From assembly GCA_902168085.1 (NCBI GenBank), contig CABHOP010000037.1, positions 62,001 to 126,000 on the forward strand: a stretch of 64,000 nt of DNA, read 5' to 3'. The stretch comes from an uncultured Bacteroides sp. GTDB taxonomy: Bacteria > Bacteroidota > Bacteroidia > Chitinophagales > Chitinophagaceae. Positions 8,956 to 17,521 of the stretch are shown one piece after another (within the stretch, counting starts at the first letter, position 1; every line of letters starts with the position of its first letter). A program made the position numbers and the translations under genes. Under the pieces are notes generated by a model. The model was not told where the DNA came from. It worked only from the letters and a program-made list of their open reading frames with translations, and did no database searches.

Positions 8956-9471
8956 CTATGGATAACGTTGGCCTTCTTCTGCCACTAACACACTTGTGCC
9001 GGTAGGCGCTTCAGTTAACATTGCCGGGTTTTCTACTACTCTTTGCATAATATCTTTACCATCACCATCTACCCCTACCAATACAAATCTTGCTTTCTGC
9101 TGGCCATCCAGTGCCATATAGATACGGAAGCCCACTGCCTTTTCCTGGCATAACAGGGAGTCGATCGTTTTCAGATTGAATGTTTCATACAGTGGCAATA
9201 CATTTTGACCCCTGCGTTCCGGAGCCAGCAGCATTTCCCTTTGCGCTGAAAAAGACTGGGTCATGGTCCGCGCCATATCAAGTGTTATAAAATGGTTTTT
9301 ACTATTGAGCGTTGAGGCATAGGGCGTTGGTGCCGGTTTGTTTTCTATACATTTCACACATCCACCGCCAGGTATTTCGCCCGAACAGGATGCTAAGCCT
9401 GCCAGCAATATGCCTACTGCCAGCAAGTTTGTAAACGATTGGATTTTGAGCATAAGAAGTTTTTTGACCAT
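8956..9471 (-). CDS. lipoprotein of unknown function
   Basis: A 171-residue protein with a lipoprotein signal peptide. The lipobox LASC places the acylated Cys at about residue 29, followed by SGEIPGGG and a CVKC pair. No aspartate stands at +2. The rest is soluble, with no domain I recognise. It would be anchored in the inner or outer membrane facing the periplasm, or surface exposed as many Bacteroidota lipoproteins are. The gene precedes the two-component run on the same strand with a 32-bp gap, so it may be its first member. Confidence 0.75.
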   Translation of the reverse strand: MVKKLLMLKIQSFTNLLAVGILLAGLASCSGEIPGGGCVKCIENKPAPTPYASTLNSKNHFITLDMARTMTQSFSAQREMLLAPERRGQNVLPLYETFNLKTIDSLLCQEKAVGFRIYMALDGQQKARFVLVGVDGDGKDIMQRVVENPAMLTEAPTGTSVLVAEEGQRYP

Positions 9472-9490
9472 TGTAGAATTTTTTAATATC

Positions 9491-9498
9491 CAAAAATA
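9491..9498 (-). promoter_or_regulatory. promoter -7 element (TATTTTTG) of the lipoprotein gene
   Basis: Read on the minus strand, TATTTTTG fits TAnnTTTG and ends 19 bases before the ATG at 9471. It would serve the lipoprotein and possibly the downstream membrane protein and two-component genes. Confidence 0.5.
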
Positions 9499-9603
9499 AC
9501 AGGGTTTTCCGTAATGTCTATGCGTATTTCTACGTATAATTTTTCAGTTGCCAATACATGTATTTCCAGTATCAGTGCTTATAATCCTGCTTCTTGCCTA
9601 TTC

Positions 9604-9632
9604 TATGTTTGTAATACACTACCGGAGTGTAT
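9604..9632 (+). promoter_or_regulatory. promoter -7 element plus leader hairpin of the duplicated-domain gene
   Basis: TATGTTTG at 9604-9611 matches TAnnTTTG. It is followed at once by an inverted repeat, ATACACT (9614-9620) and AGTGTAT (9626-9632), separated by ACCGG. The repeat would form a small hairpin near the 5' end of the transcript or could be an operator overlapping the start site. The leader to the ATG at 9666 would be about 45 nt. Confidence 0.45.
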
Positions 9633-9665
9633 AGAGGATTTTTTCATCACCAAAAAATACATATT

Positions 9666-11858
9666 ATGGCAACGCTTAAAAAAGAAAGCTTGCAAGGGGT
9701 GCAACAAGAGAGAGAAAAAATGCACTTATTGCTGCTGCAAAATCCCAACTACTTTGGGAATCTATCTAAAAAGAATCCGCTGTTCAACGAGTTCAAGCCA
9801 GTAAAAATCATCAACGGCAATACGACCTATGAACAGGTGACTTGCGTGGGCTACAACCCACAAATGAAAACACTGACCGCAATTGTAAAAATTAACCAGA
9901 ACAACGGCTACAGCGGCGGCCCATGTACCGCAGGTAGCAAAGAGTATGTTCGTTTCTACATCGACTATCAACGAAATGGCACATGGAAAGACCTTGGTAT
10001 TGTAAGCTTCGATGCACACGATTTCAGCCACACTACCAGCAATCCACTCTGCTACGCCGTAAACCAGGCTTTCAATCCTGAAGTTACCAGCTGCTGCGGT
10101 GATAAACCCGTGTTACCTATCGTCCGCGCCATCCTTTCCTGGAATACTGCACCAACCGCAAATGACCCTGATTATGTACCTGTATGGGGCAATGTGCTGG
10201 ATGTAAATATCCAACTGGCGCCTAAAAATAGCTGGATATGCTGGCTGAAAGGCAACCTGAAAGACATAGGCCTTACACTGAAAGATGACCAGATAAAACT
10301 GCTGGCGGAGAAAATACCGCAAATACCTCAGGCATTGGAGTTAAAAACGGAAGAGATAGAGTTGCCGGAACTGATGAAGCTTTACAGCAAAGAGGTAGAG
10401 GAAGAGCGTATCGGTTTCACCACAGTAGCCAAAGCCCTGAATGCCGGCGCCCCTTCCTTTGAGCTTTCTAACAGTCTGAAGCTGAGTGGCATTAACCTGA
10501 GCAAGCTGGTAGACTTTGTACTGAAACCCAAATTCAACACTACTTATGAAGAGGTGAAATGCGTAGGCCTCAACCGCGATACCAACCGCCTGTATGCTAC
10601 CGTACATCTTAAAAAACCGTCGGGCTATGCTGGCAACCTGTGCAGCAAAGGCAGCAGGGAGTATGTAGCATTCTATATGGACTTTGGTAGCGGTTGGCAA
10701 TTCATGGGTACATCATCTGTAGAGGTGCATGATGTAAACCCTATGCCAAATGGTGGGTTGTCTTACCATGTAGAGCTGCCGGTAAATCTTACCGAGTATC
10801 AAAAGCAGAAATGCAGCGAAACTTACTTTGCAAAAGTACGCGCGATATTATCGTGGAACCTACTACCGCCGGATAACCAACCGGGCTGGGTAGCGCCCTG
10901 GGGCGATTGGGAAGAAGCCTGGGTAGAGATACGCCACAGGCAAGGTACGCAGGGTACAGGTAAAAAACCTATCATCACAGCCATAGGTAATATACCGGCC
11001 AAAAAGGTGAGCAAGATAACCGGTAAGATAGATAAGAACCTGGATGCACCTGATGCTACGGTAGATAACTTCGACGGTTTCTCATTCAATGGTACCATTC
11101 CTATCACAGGTGTGATACCGGAGCATCCGGATTCAAACAATGTAGGTGCGGCACAACTGCGATACAAGATAATGTTGAAACGTGCATCGCAACCCGATAG
11201 CAGCTTTGTTGCAGTCAGCACACCTTTCACCGTACTGAAGAATGTGATAGCCGGTGGTATGCTCAATCAATATATAGAGCCGAATACGCCCGATGCAGCA
11301 GGTAACTATCACTACCTGGTAGATTATAATGCACCTACCATTGTTACCGTGCATGGCGACCTGTTGGGTGTCATCTCTGTTGCCGATTCAGATGTATATG
11401 AGTTTTACCTCGAAACATCTGAGGGCTTCACCAGTGAGCGCTGCCGCATAAAGGTTGACAAGCATGCGCCTAAAGATGTACGCATCAAGGTAAATGGTTC
11501 TGAAGACTGCGGCACACTTGTAAAAGGTATGGATATAACCGGTACCTACAGCCTTGCCGATGATGAGAACAACTGCCATAGTGTAGCGTTCGAATTCATA
11601 CAACTACGCAGTGGCGATAGCACCACATTCAAAGTAGATGGCGTTGTTCGCAGCTTTGGTTCGCAGATCATCGTTCCGGGCGTGGGTAAAACCGGTAATT
11701 GGTCTATGACTACAAACAATGTGCGCAAATGCGGATATAACATAAGGCTATATGCATATGACAAGACACTGCTATGCTATCCTTTCGTATCCTACGCATA
11801 TACCTTCTATCAACAATATGCTGTAGATACTATCGGTTTCTGCCTCAACGAAGCATAA
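9666..11858 (+). CDS. unrecognised large protein with an internal domain duplication
   Basis: A 730-residue protein with no signal peptide or membrane helix from this start. The ATG at 9666 is preferred over one at 9627 that lies in the leader hairpin region. Two related modules are visible, about residues 45-186 and 289-423. Each has TTYE.V.CVG, then a Gly-rich C..GS.EYV.FY segment, an aspartate-histidine pair (DAHD, VEVHD), and VRAILSWN followed by a Pro/Trp-rich PVWGN or APWGD. Several cysteines are shared between copies. The last 300 residues look like beta-rich modules (DGFSFNGTIPITG) with no sorting signal. I do not know the family. It is flanked by its own promoter and terminator, so it is a stand-alone gene. 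Confidence 0.8.
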   Translation: MATLKKESLQGVQQEREKMHLLLLQNPNYFGNLSKKNPLFNEFKPVKIINGNTTYEQVTCVGYNPQMKTLTAIVKINQNNGYSGGPCTAGSKEYVRFYIDYQRNGTWKDLGIVSFDAHDFSHTTSNPLCYAVNQAFNPEVTSCCGDKPVLPIVRAILSWNTAPTANDPDYVPVWGNVLDVNIQLAPKNSWICWLKGNLKDIGLTLKDDQIKLLAEKIPQIPQALELKTEEIELPELMKLYSKEVEEERIGFTTVAKALNAGAPSFELSNSLKLSGINLSKLVDFVLKPKFNTTYEEVKCVGLNRDTNRLYATVHLKKPSGYAGNLCSKGSREYVAFYMDFGSGWQFMGTSSVEVHDVNPMPNGGLSYHVELPVNLTEYQKQKCSETYFAKVRAILSWNLLPPDNQPGWVAPWGDWEEAWVEIRHRQGTQGTGKKPIITAIGNIPAKKVSKITGKIDKNLDAPDATVDNFDGFSFNGTIPITGVIPEHPDSNNVGAAQLRYKIMLKRASQPDSSFVAVSTPFTVLKNVIAGGMLNQYIEPNTPDAAGNYHYLVDYNAPTIVTVHGDLLGVISVADSDVYEFYLETSEGFTSERCRIKVDKHAPKDVRIKVNGSEDCGTLVKGMDITGTYSLADDENNCHSVAFEFIQLRSGDSTTFKVDGVVRSFGSQIIVPGVGKTGNWSMTTNNVRKCGYNIRLYAYDKTLLCYPFVSYAYTFYQQYAVDTIGFCLNEA

Positions 11859-11886
11859 ATAACATATCCCTATTGCTAAAACGAAG

Positions 11887-11915
11887 AGCCACCGCGTCTG
11901 CGGTGGCTTTGTTAT
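11887..11915 (+). terminator. intrinsic terminator after the duplicated-domain gene
   Basis: Stem AGCCACCGC/GCGGTGGCT (11887-11895 with 11900-11908), loop GTCT, followed by TTGTTATTATTTT on the plus strand. It also stands 5 bp before the end of the convergent yifB gene. Confidence 0.88.
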
Positions 11916-11919
11916 TATT

Positions 11920-13464
11920 TTACCCTGCCCAGCCTTCTCTGTCCAGGCTGCGGTATTGTATAGCTTCTGCTAAGTGCTCCGGCCTTATCTCTTCGCTGCC
12001 GGCCAGGTCGGCTATGGTGCGCGATACTTTTAATATCCTGTCATATGCACGGGCTGATAGATTGAGCCTGTCCATTGCTGTTTTCAGCAGTGTTTGCCCT
12101 ACACTGTTTATCACGCATATTTCTTTCAGTTGCTTGCTACTCATCTGTGCATTGGCATAAATACCCTGCTGTCCTTCAAAGCGCTTATCCTGTATATCAC
12201 GGGCTTTCAGTACGCGTTCGCGTACAGCGTCGCTATGTTCAGATGTACGTTGCGATGATAGTTCATTAAATGAAACAGGCGTTACTTCCACATGCAGGTC
12301 TATCCTATCCAGCAGCGGCCCTGATATTTTATTCAGGTAGCGCTGCACCACCATAGGGCTGCAGGTACATTCTTTTTCAGGATGGTTAAAATAACCACAT
12401 GGGCAGGGGTTCATCGAAGCTATCAACATAAAGCTGGCAGGAAAATCAATGCTCACTTTAGCACGCGATATGGATACACGTCGTTCTTCCATAGGCTGGC
12501 GCATCACTTCCAGCACTGTACGTTTAAACTCCGGCAGCTCATCCAGGAACAACACCCCATTATGTGCCAGCGATATTTCTCCCGGTTGCGGCATACCACC
12601 GCCACCTACCAGCGCTACATCACTAATAGTATGGTGCGGCGAGCGGAACGGACGTTTGGAAATAAGTGAAGTATTGACAGGCAGTTTACCCGCTACCGAA
12701 TGTATCTTAGTTGTTTCCAGTGCCTCGTGCAGGCTAAGGGGTGGTAGTATCGTTGGTAGTCTTTTTGCCAGCATGGTTTTACCCGCACCGGGCGGGCCAA
12801 TGAGTATAGCGTTGTGTCCACCTGCGGCGGCTATCTCCAATGCACGCTTCACATTCTCCTGTCCCTTCACATCGCTGAAATCAATATCAAATTCATATTG
12901 CGAATTATAGAACTCTTCGCGTGTATTTACAGATACAGGCGTTAAGCTAGCTGCACCGTTAAAGAAATCAACTACCTCTTTTATATTACTTACGCCATAT
13001 ACATCCAGGTTGTTAACCAATGCAGCTTCGCGGGCATTCTCTTTTGGTAGTATCAGGCCCTTGTACTTTTCTGTGCGGGCTTGTATGGCTATGGGCAATG
13101 CACCCTTTATAGGTTGCAGCGAGCCATCCAGCGATAGCTCACCCATTATGATATATTTATTCAGATCATCGGCAGGTAATTGTTTTGTTGCCGCCAGCAT
13201 CCCAATGGCTATGGGCAAGTCGTATGCAGAGCCTGCCTTGCGTATATCGGCAGGAGCCATGTTTACCACCACTTTATTACGAGGACGATCGTAGCCATTA
13301 TTTTTCATGGCAGAGAGCACACGCTCTGTACTTTCCTTTACAGCATTATCGGGCAGGCCTACTATAAAATAGCCTGTTGTGCCACCCACTACTATGTCTA
13401 CTTCTATTGTGATAGTGATAGCCTCTACACCATATACCGCGCTACCGAAAACTTTTACCAACAT
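11920..13464 (-). CDS. yifB: YifB/ComM-family Mg-chelatase-like AAA+ ATPase
   Basis: A 514-residue protein with the N-terminal ChlI/Lon-protease-like domain (residues about 20-150), a Mg-chelatase AAA+ core with Walker A GPPGAGKT (about residue 220) and Walker B LFLDELPEF, and the C-terminal YifB domain. The cysteine cluster CPCGYFNHPEKECTC is the zinc-like insert seen in ComM. ComM is a hexameric helicase that promotes branch migration during natural transformation; in non-competent species its role is less clear. Length is normal. It stands alone, divergent from the membrane protein gene at 13554. Confidence 0.93.
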   Translation of the reverse strand: MLVKVFGSAVYGVEAITITIEVDIVVGGTTGYFIVGLPDNAVKESTERVLSAMKNNGYDRPRNKVVVNMAPADIRKAGSAYDLPIAIGMLAATKQLPADDLNKYIIMGELSLDGSLQPIKGALPIAIQARTEKYKGLILPKENAREAALVNNLDVYGVSNIKEVVDFFNGAASLTPVSVNTREEFYNSQYEFDIDFSDVKGQENVKRALEIAAAGGHNAILIGPPGAGKTMLAKRLPTILPPLSLHEALETTKIHSVAGKLPVNTSLISKRPFRSPHHTISDVALVGGGGMPQPGEISLAHNGVLFLDELPEFKRTVLEVMRQPMEERRVSISRAKVSIDFPASFMLIASMNPCPCGYFNHPEKECTCSPMVVQRYLNKISGPLLDRIDLHVEVTPVSFNELSSQRTSEHSDAVRERVLKARDIQDKRFEGQQGIYANAQMSSKQLKEICVINSVGQTLLKTAMDRLNLSARAYDRILKVSRTIADLAGSEEIRPEHLAEAIQYRSLDREGWAG

Positions 13465-13553
13465 AATGAGGAGCTAATTTATAACATAAAATGCTGTGTA
13501 ATTTTATATAATTTTAATAACATAGCATTTTCGCCAACCCTAATGAATTTTTG

Positions 13554-14552
13554 ATGGCACTGACCACAACTGAAAAGCTGGATATCACTAATATCGGACT
13601 CATGCTCATTTCCGGTATTGTAGCCATGGTGCTGCCCTTCGAGCTTTTTCTTTTTTCCTATGCCATCCTCGGGCCGTTGCATTATTTCACAGAAATATCG
13701 TGGCTGCACGATAGGAAGTATTATACCAAAGAACGCTATGATGCCATTATTCTTATTATCATAGGCTTACTGATGACCCTGCGTTTTTTCGATAATTTTC
13801 TGGAAATCGATTTTCCTCCCGGCTTCGATGCTAACCTTGCTTACATAGCACTCTTATGTTCGGTAGTGTTTGTTACCGTCAAAAATAAATTTTACCGCAT
13901 AGGCGGTATTATATTATTGATATTCTCTTCGCAGGTATCACAGCATTTCTATTTATTCTTTTCAGTCTTTTTGCCCACGCTGGTACATGTCTATTTTTTC
14001 ACGGCATTGTTTATGTTGTATGGGGCATTGAAAAGCCAGAGCCGCTTTGGCATCTTAGCAGTAGTATGTATGGTGTTATGCCCTATCCTATTGGCAGTCA
14101 TTTTTCCAGATAGAACTTTTTATGCGCCCACATCCTACAGCATGGAGGCGTATAACCCATTTAAAGTTGTAAACATAAACTGGCTGCAAAATGTAAATGG
14201 TATAGAGGCCCAGGAGAGTATGGCAGCTTGGGATAATATTATTTTTCATTCCAGGGAAGGCATCTTGCTGATGCGCTTCGTTGCATTTGCTTATACGTAT
14301 CATTACCTCAACTGGTTTTCTAAAACCAGCATCATTCAATGGCATAAAGTACCTAAAGTGCGCTTTATTGCTGTTATCATTTTATGGTTTATCAGCATTG
14401 GCCTTTACATTACAAACTATGCGATGGGTTTACAGTGGCTATTATTTGTAAGCTTTCTGCATGTATTATTAGAGCTGCCTTTGAATGTGACCAGCATTAT
14501 AGGCATCGGTTCTTATTTTAAATCCCGCTTATTCAAACCTGCCTCGGCATAG
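13554..14552 (+). CDS. polytopic membrane protein with conserved-looking histidines, function unknown
   Basis: A 332-residue integral membrane protein with roughly nine hydrophobic segments. The start is the ATG at 13554; a TTG precedes it in frame. Histidines lie at helix ends or inside helices in LGPLHYFTEISWLHD, LVHVYFF, TYHYLNWF and FLHVLLELPLN. That spacing recalls membrane di-iron or iron-histidine enzymes such as Brp/Blh carotenoid cleavage oxygenases, but I cannot assign it to that family from sequence alone. It is followed after 24 bp by the PaaG-like gene, which has its own promoter, so co-transcription is possible but not required. Confidence 0.75.
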   Translation: MALTTTEKLDITNIGLMLISGIVAMVLPFELFLFSYAILGPLHYFTEISWLHDRKYYTKERYDAIILIIIGLLMTLRFFDNFLEIDFPPGFDANLAYIALLCSVVFVTVKNKFYRIGGIILLIFSSQVSQHFYLFFSVFLPTLVHVYFFTALFMLYGALKSQSRFGILAVVCMVLCPILLAVIFPDRTFYAPTSYSMEAYNPFKVVNINWLQNVNGIEAQESMAAWDNIIFHSREGILLMRFVAFAYTYHYLNWFSKTSIIQWHKVPKVRFIAVIILWFISIGLYITNYAMGLQWLLFVSFLHVLLELPLNVTSIIGIGSYFKSRLFKPASA

Positions 14553-14564
14553 AATCATTCTTCT

Positions 14565-14572
14565 TATTTTTG
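14565..14572 (+). promoter_or_regulatory. promoter -7 element (TATTTTTG), predicted leaderless start
   Basis: TATTTTTG ends only four bases before the ATG at 14577. With the usual distance from the -7 element, transcription would begin at or very near the start codon, giving a leaderless or nearly leaderless mRNA. Confidence 0.5.
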
Positions 14573-14576
14573 TTTC

Positions 14577-15356
14577 ATGAGCAATACAGTTCTTTTTACT
14601 AAAGAAAATGGCGTAGGGTATATCACACTCAACCGCCCTGAAAAATATAACAGCTTCAACCGCGAAATGGCATTAGCCTTTCAGCAACACCTGGATGACT
14701 GTGAGAATGATGAAGCGGTACGTTGCATATACGTGAGCGGTGCCGGCAAGGGCTTCTGCGCAGGACAAGACTTATCTGAAGCTACCGACCCCCAAGGTCC
14801 GGAACTGGAAGCTATTGTCCGGGAACATTACAACCCTATTATCCGGAGGCTTCGTAAAATAGAGAAACCTATCATAGCAGCAGTGAATGGCGTAGCAGCA
14901 GGAGCGGGAGCTAACATTGCATTGGCTTGTGATATTGTATTAGCTGCCAACAGCGCTACTTTCATTCAGGCTTTCAGCAAAATAGCTTTGATACCTGATA
15001 GCGCCGGTACCTTCATACTGCCGCGCCTGGTAGGTATGCAGCGTGCACTGGCGCTTACGATGCTGGGCGATAAAGTAACTGCAGAAGAAGCAGTAGCCAT
15101 GGGCATGATATATAAAAGCTTTGCCGATGAAAGCTTTGAACAGGAAACAAAAAAAATAGCAGCAACCCTGGCTCAAATGCCAACTAAAGGTTTAGGGCTT
15201 ACTAAACGCCTGATAAATGAAACATGGAACAATACATTGGAACAACAACTGGACCTCGAAAAAGAACTACAGGTAGAAGCTGGCGCTACTTACGATTTTA
15301 AAGAAGGCGTGAATGCTTTCCTTGAAAAGCGAAAGCCCGAATTCAAAGGCAAATAA
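14577..15356 (+). CDS. paaG: enoyl-CoA hydratase/isomerase family, PaaG-like
   Basis: A 259-residue crotonase-fold protein. The oxyanion-hole segments are visible as GKGFCAGQDLSE (about residue 60) and NGVAAGAGANIALACD (about residue 103). The FCAGQDL signature and the segment IALIPDSAGTFILPRLVG, with Asp where many hydratases have a catalytic Glu, fit PaaG, the ring 1,2-epoxyphenylacetyl-CoA isomerase of phenylacetate breakdown. No other paa genes are near, so a general enoyl-CoA isomerase or hydratase role in fatty-acid breakdown is possible. Length is normal. It has its own promoter and terminator. Confidence 0.8.
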   Translation: MSNTVLFTKENGVGYITLNRPEKYNSFNREMALAFQQHLDDCENDEAVRCIYVSGAGKGFCAGQDLSEATDPQGPELEAIVREHYNPIIRRLRKIEKPIIAAVNGVAAGAGANIALACDIVLAANSATFIQAFSKIALIPDSAGTFILPRLVGMQRALALTMLGDKVTAEEAVAMGMIYKSFADESFEQETKKIAATLAQMPTKGLGLTKRLINETWNNTLEQQLDLEKELQVEAGATYDFKEGVNAFLEKRKPEFKGK

Positions 15357-15375
15357 CTTTAGTGCAGATATCTGT

Positions 15376-15410
15376 AACCCTCTTCCCGCAAGAGGGTTTT
15401 TTTATTTTTT
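15376..15410 (+). terminator. intrinsic terminator after the paaG-like gene
   Basis: Perfect 9-bp stem AACCCTCTT/AAGAGGGTT (15376-15384 with 15390-15398), loop CCCGC, followed by a long T tract to 15410. Confidence 0.92.
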
Positions 15411-15478
15411 ACAACACGGCTTATAACCAGATTGCCATTATCACATCATTTACCGTATTACCCGCACGGTATATCCAG

Positions 15479-16510
15479 CTAACCAATTGCAGGTAGGGCA
15501 CCTTGTATGTTTTCATTGTATTGCGATGCATGTGTTCTTACCAACTGCTCTACTATGGCAGCAGTCTGGTCGGGGTAATCTACGCTTACCGCTTCTCCCG
15601 CCATCAGCCACCATTGTATGCGGTCGTAATATTTCCTGTTCAGGCATTTTATTACCGGTACACCCAGTGTTTCCAACGCCGCAGCGTTGCAGTGTTGTTC
15701 ATATTGCTGCTGCATAGGTATTACCATAACCTTTTTCCCTAAGTACATCGCTTCTGCAGGGCCTTCAAAACCTGCACCGCAAAGTACGCCGGCACTTGCT
15801 GCCATGCTTTTTATGAAAGCTTTATTTTCTATTGGCTGCACATATACATTCTTAAAATTGAACGCTTCTTTATTGTGCTTTGAAAACACTTCCCACTTCA
15901 CATTTTCAAATACGGAAAGGTGTTCTACCAATGCCTTGTCATCATATGCAGGAAGGTATACGGTGTAATGCCCCGCATTGGTAGGCTTCAATTCGCGTAT
16001 CTCTTTTCTTATTACAGGTGTATATATCTTAGACGAGTAGGAACGAAAATGAAAACCGAAATAATCAGTAACGGGTGCATAGTGCTTTAGTACTAATTCG
16101 CCCTTCCAATCTTTGAATGCTGGTACAGGCGCATTGGGAGATAACACGGCGCTTTGATGGCTCAGGCCGATACAAGGCTTATTTTTCAACTTGCATGCCC
16201 ATGCCGATACTGCATCAAAATCATTTACTACCAGGTCATATTCTTCCACCGGTAGTTGTTTAATATCTCTTATCAGCCTTGGCAGGTTCGATTTTTTCAA
16301 TGTCTTCCATATGTCCACACTACCATTCTTTCCAAAAATAAAGCTCATGCCATACAGCTTATATTTTACCGGAAAGGGTACGTCTACATCTGCCTGTATG
16401 CCGCTTATCAATACATCCACTTCTCCATATTTTGCCAGTTCAGGATATACATCGCGTGCACGGCTCAGGTGGCCATTGCCTGTACCTTGTATTGCAAATA
16501 GTATTTTCAC
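15479..16510 (-). CDS. MJ1255-like glycosyltransferase family protein (GT-B fold)
   Basis: A 343-residue protein beginning with the Gly-rich loop IQGTGNGHLSRA (residues about 7-18) characteristic of the MJ1255/VC2487 family, which resembles MurG and UDP-glycosyltransferases. The C-terminal half carries the donor-site segment GVLCGAGFEGPAEAMYLGKKV and QQYEQHCNA, as in GT-B enzymes. It follows the LpxH-like gene by 4 bp on the same strand, so the two are almost certainly co-transcribed and may act together on a glycolipid (inference). Donor and acceptor are unknown. Confidence 0.82.
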   Translation of the reverse strand: MKILFAIQGTGNGHLSRARDVYPELAKYGEVDVLISGIQADVDVPFPVKYKLYGMSFIFGKNGSVDIWKTLKKSNLPRLIRDIKQLPVEEYDLVVNDFDAVSAWACKLKNKPCIGLSHQSAVLSPNAPVPAFKDWKGELVLKHYAPVTDYFGFHFRSYSSKIYTPVIRKEIRELKPTNAGHYTVYLPAYDDKALVEHLSVFENVKWEVFSKHNKEAFNFKNVYVQPIENKAFIKSMAASAGVLCGAGFEGPAEAMYLGKKVMVIPMQQQYEQHCNAAALETLGVPVIKCLNRKYYDRIQWWLMAGEAVSVDYPDQTAAIVEQLVRTHASQYNENIQGALPAIG

Positions 16511-16514
16511 GGTA

Positions 16515-17405
16515 TTATGCTGCTTCTATTGTTCCTGTTAATCCGCTAAGATTGCCGGGTGCATTTTGCTTCACATTCAGCTCCTGCATCAGGCTGGCCA
16601 TCATTTCTTTAGGCCCTTCTTTAGGCTGCTTCTTTTTGTTGATGTCTATAGCCTGTGCAACAGGGTCTTCCATGTATTTGTAGATAGACCACTTGTTGTC
16701 GTTATACTCCAGTGCTGTTAGGTTCTCTATCCAGTCTCCGGAGTTCATATATATCACAGTCCCTTTTTCGGTAACAATGGTGCGTATTTCCGGATGGTGT
16801 ATATGGCCGCAGATAACATATTTGTAATGATTGTCGGCAGCTATATCGCAAACAGTTGCCTCAAATTTATTGATGAACTTTACGGCTCCTTTTACGCTGT
16901 TCTTTATCCTTTTAGAAAGCGATACCTTACCCTGTCCTAATTGGAGGGATATGAAGTTTACAAAACGGTTGATGAGTATCAGGGTATCATAACCTATAGC
17001 GCCCAGCCTGGCCAGCCACTTGCTATGCTGCATCACCACATCAAATACATCGCCATGAAATATCCATACGTTGGCGCCGTCTATTTTCAGGGAAAGCTTG
17101 TTGGTTATCTTTAAAGAGCCTAACTGGAAATCACGAAACCTACGTAGCATTTCATCGTGATTGCCGGGTATGTAGTAGACAGGAATATCTTTTGCTATTA
17201 ACCCCACCAGGTGTTTTATCACCATCATATGGGTAGAAGGCCAGTATCTTTTGCTGAATTGCCAGATGTCTATAATATCACCATTCAGCACTACTGCTTT
17301 AGGTTTGATGCTTTTCAGGTACTGGAGTAGTTCTTTTGCATGGCAGCCATAGGTTCCCAGGTGTGTGTCTGACAGAACAACTATATCCACTTCTCTTTTG
17401 GCCAT
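16515..17405 (-). CDS. LpxH-like metallophosphoesterase
   Basis: A 296-residue calcineurin-type phosphoesterase. The five metal-binding motifs are visible: SDTHLG (residue 12), NGDIID (about 41), GNHDE (about 81), FHGDVFD (about 115) and GHIHHPE (about 217). The insert and C-terminal layout match the UDP-2,3-diacylglucosamine hydrolase group, which makes lipid X in lipid A synthesis, although similar phosphatases act on other substrates. It carries an extra C-terminal tail of about 40 residues. Its ATG directly follows the T tract of a strong hairpin (17411-17457) with no space for a Shine-Dalgarno site. It is co-transcribed with the glycosyltransferase at 15479. Confidence 0.85.
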   Translation of the reverse strand: MAKREVDIVVLSDTHLGTYGCHAKELLQYLKSIKPKAVVLNGDIIDIWQFSKRYWPSTHMMVIKHLVGLIAKDIPVYYIPGNHDEMLRRFRDFQLGSLKITNKLSLKIDGANVWIFHGDVFDVVMQHSKWLARLGAIGYDTLILINRFVNFISLQLGQGKVSLSKRIKNSVKGAVKFINKFEATVCDIAADNHYKYVICGHIHHPEIRTIVTEKGTVIYMNSGDWIENLTALEYNDNKWSIYKYMEDPVAQAIDINKKKQPKEGPKEMMASLMQELNVKQNAPGNLSGLTGTIEAA

Positions 17406-17457
17406 AAAAAAATCGCTCTTATGTAAAACAGTCTATCGTTTTACAAAAAGAGCGATT
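17406..17457 (-). terminator. long terminator-like hairpin abutting the LpxH-like start codon
   Basis: On the minus strand a two-part stem forms: AATCGCTCTT pairs with AAGAGCGATT (17411-17420 with 17448-17457) and TGTAAAAC pairs with GTTTTACA (17422-17429 with 17438-17445), with an 8-nt loop. Seven T residues (17406-17412) follow, and the next base begins the ATG at 17405. It is well placed to terminate the thioredoxin gene upstream and could also limit or couple expression of the LpxH-like gene. Confidence 0.8.
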
Positions 17458-17521
17458 CAGTATAACGCCTGTATTAAGGCCTGATTAAGTAAATATTAAG
17501 AAACTCATCAATTTGTAAAAA

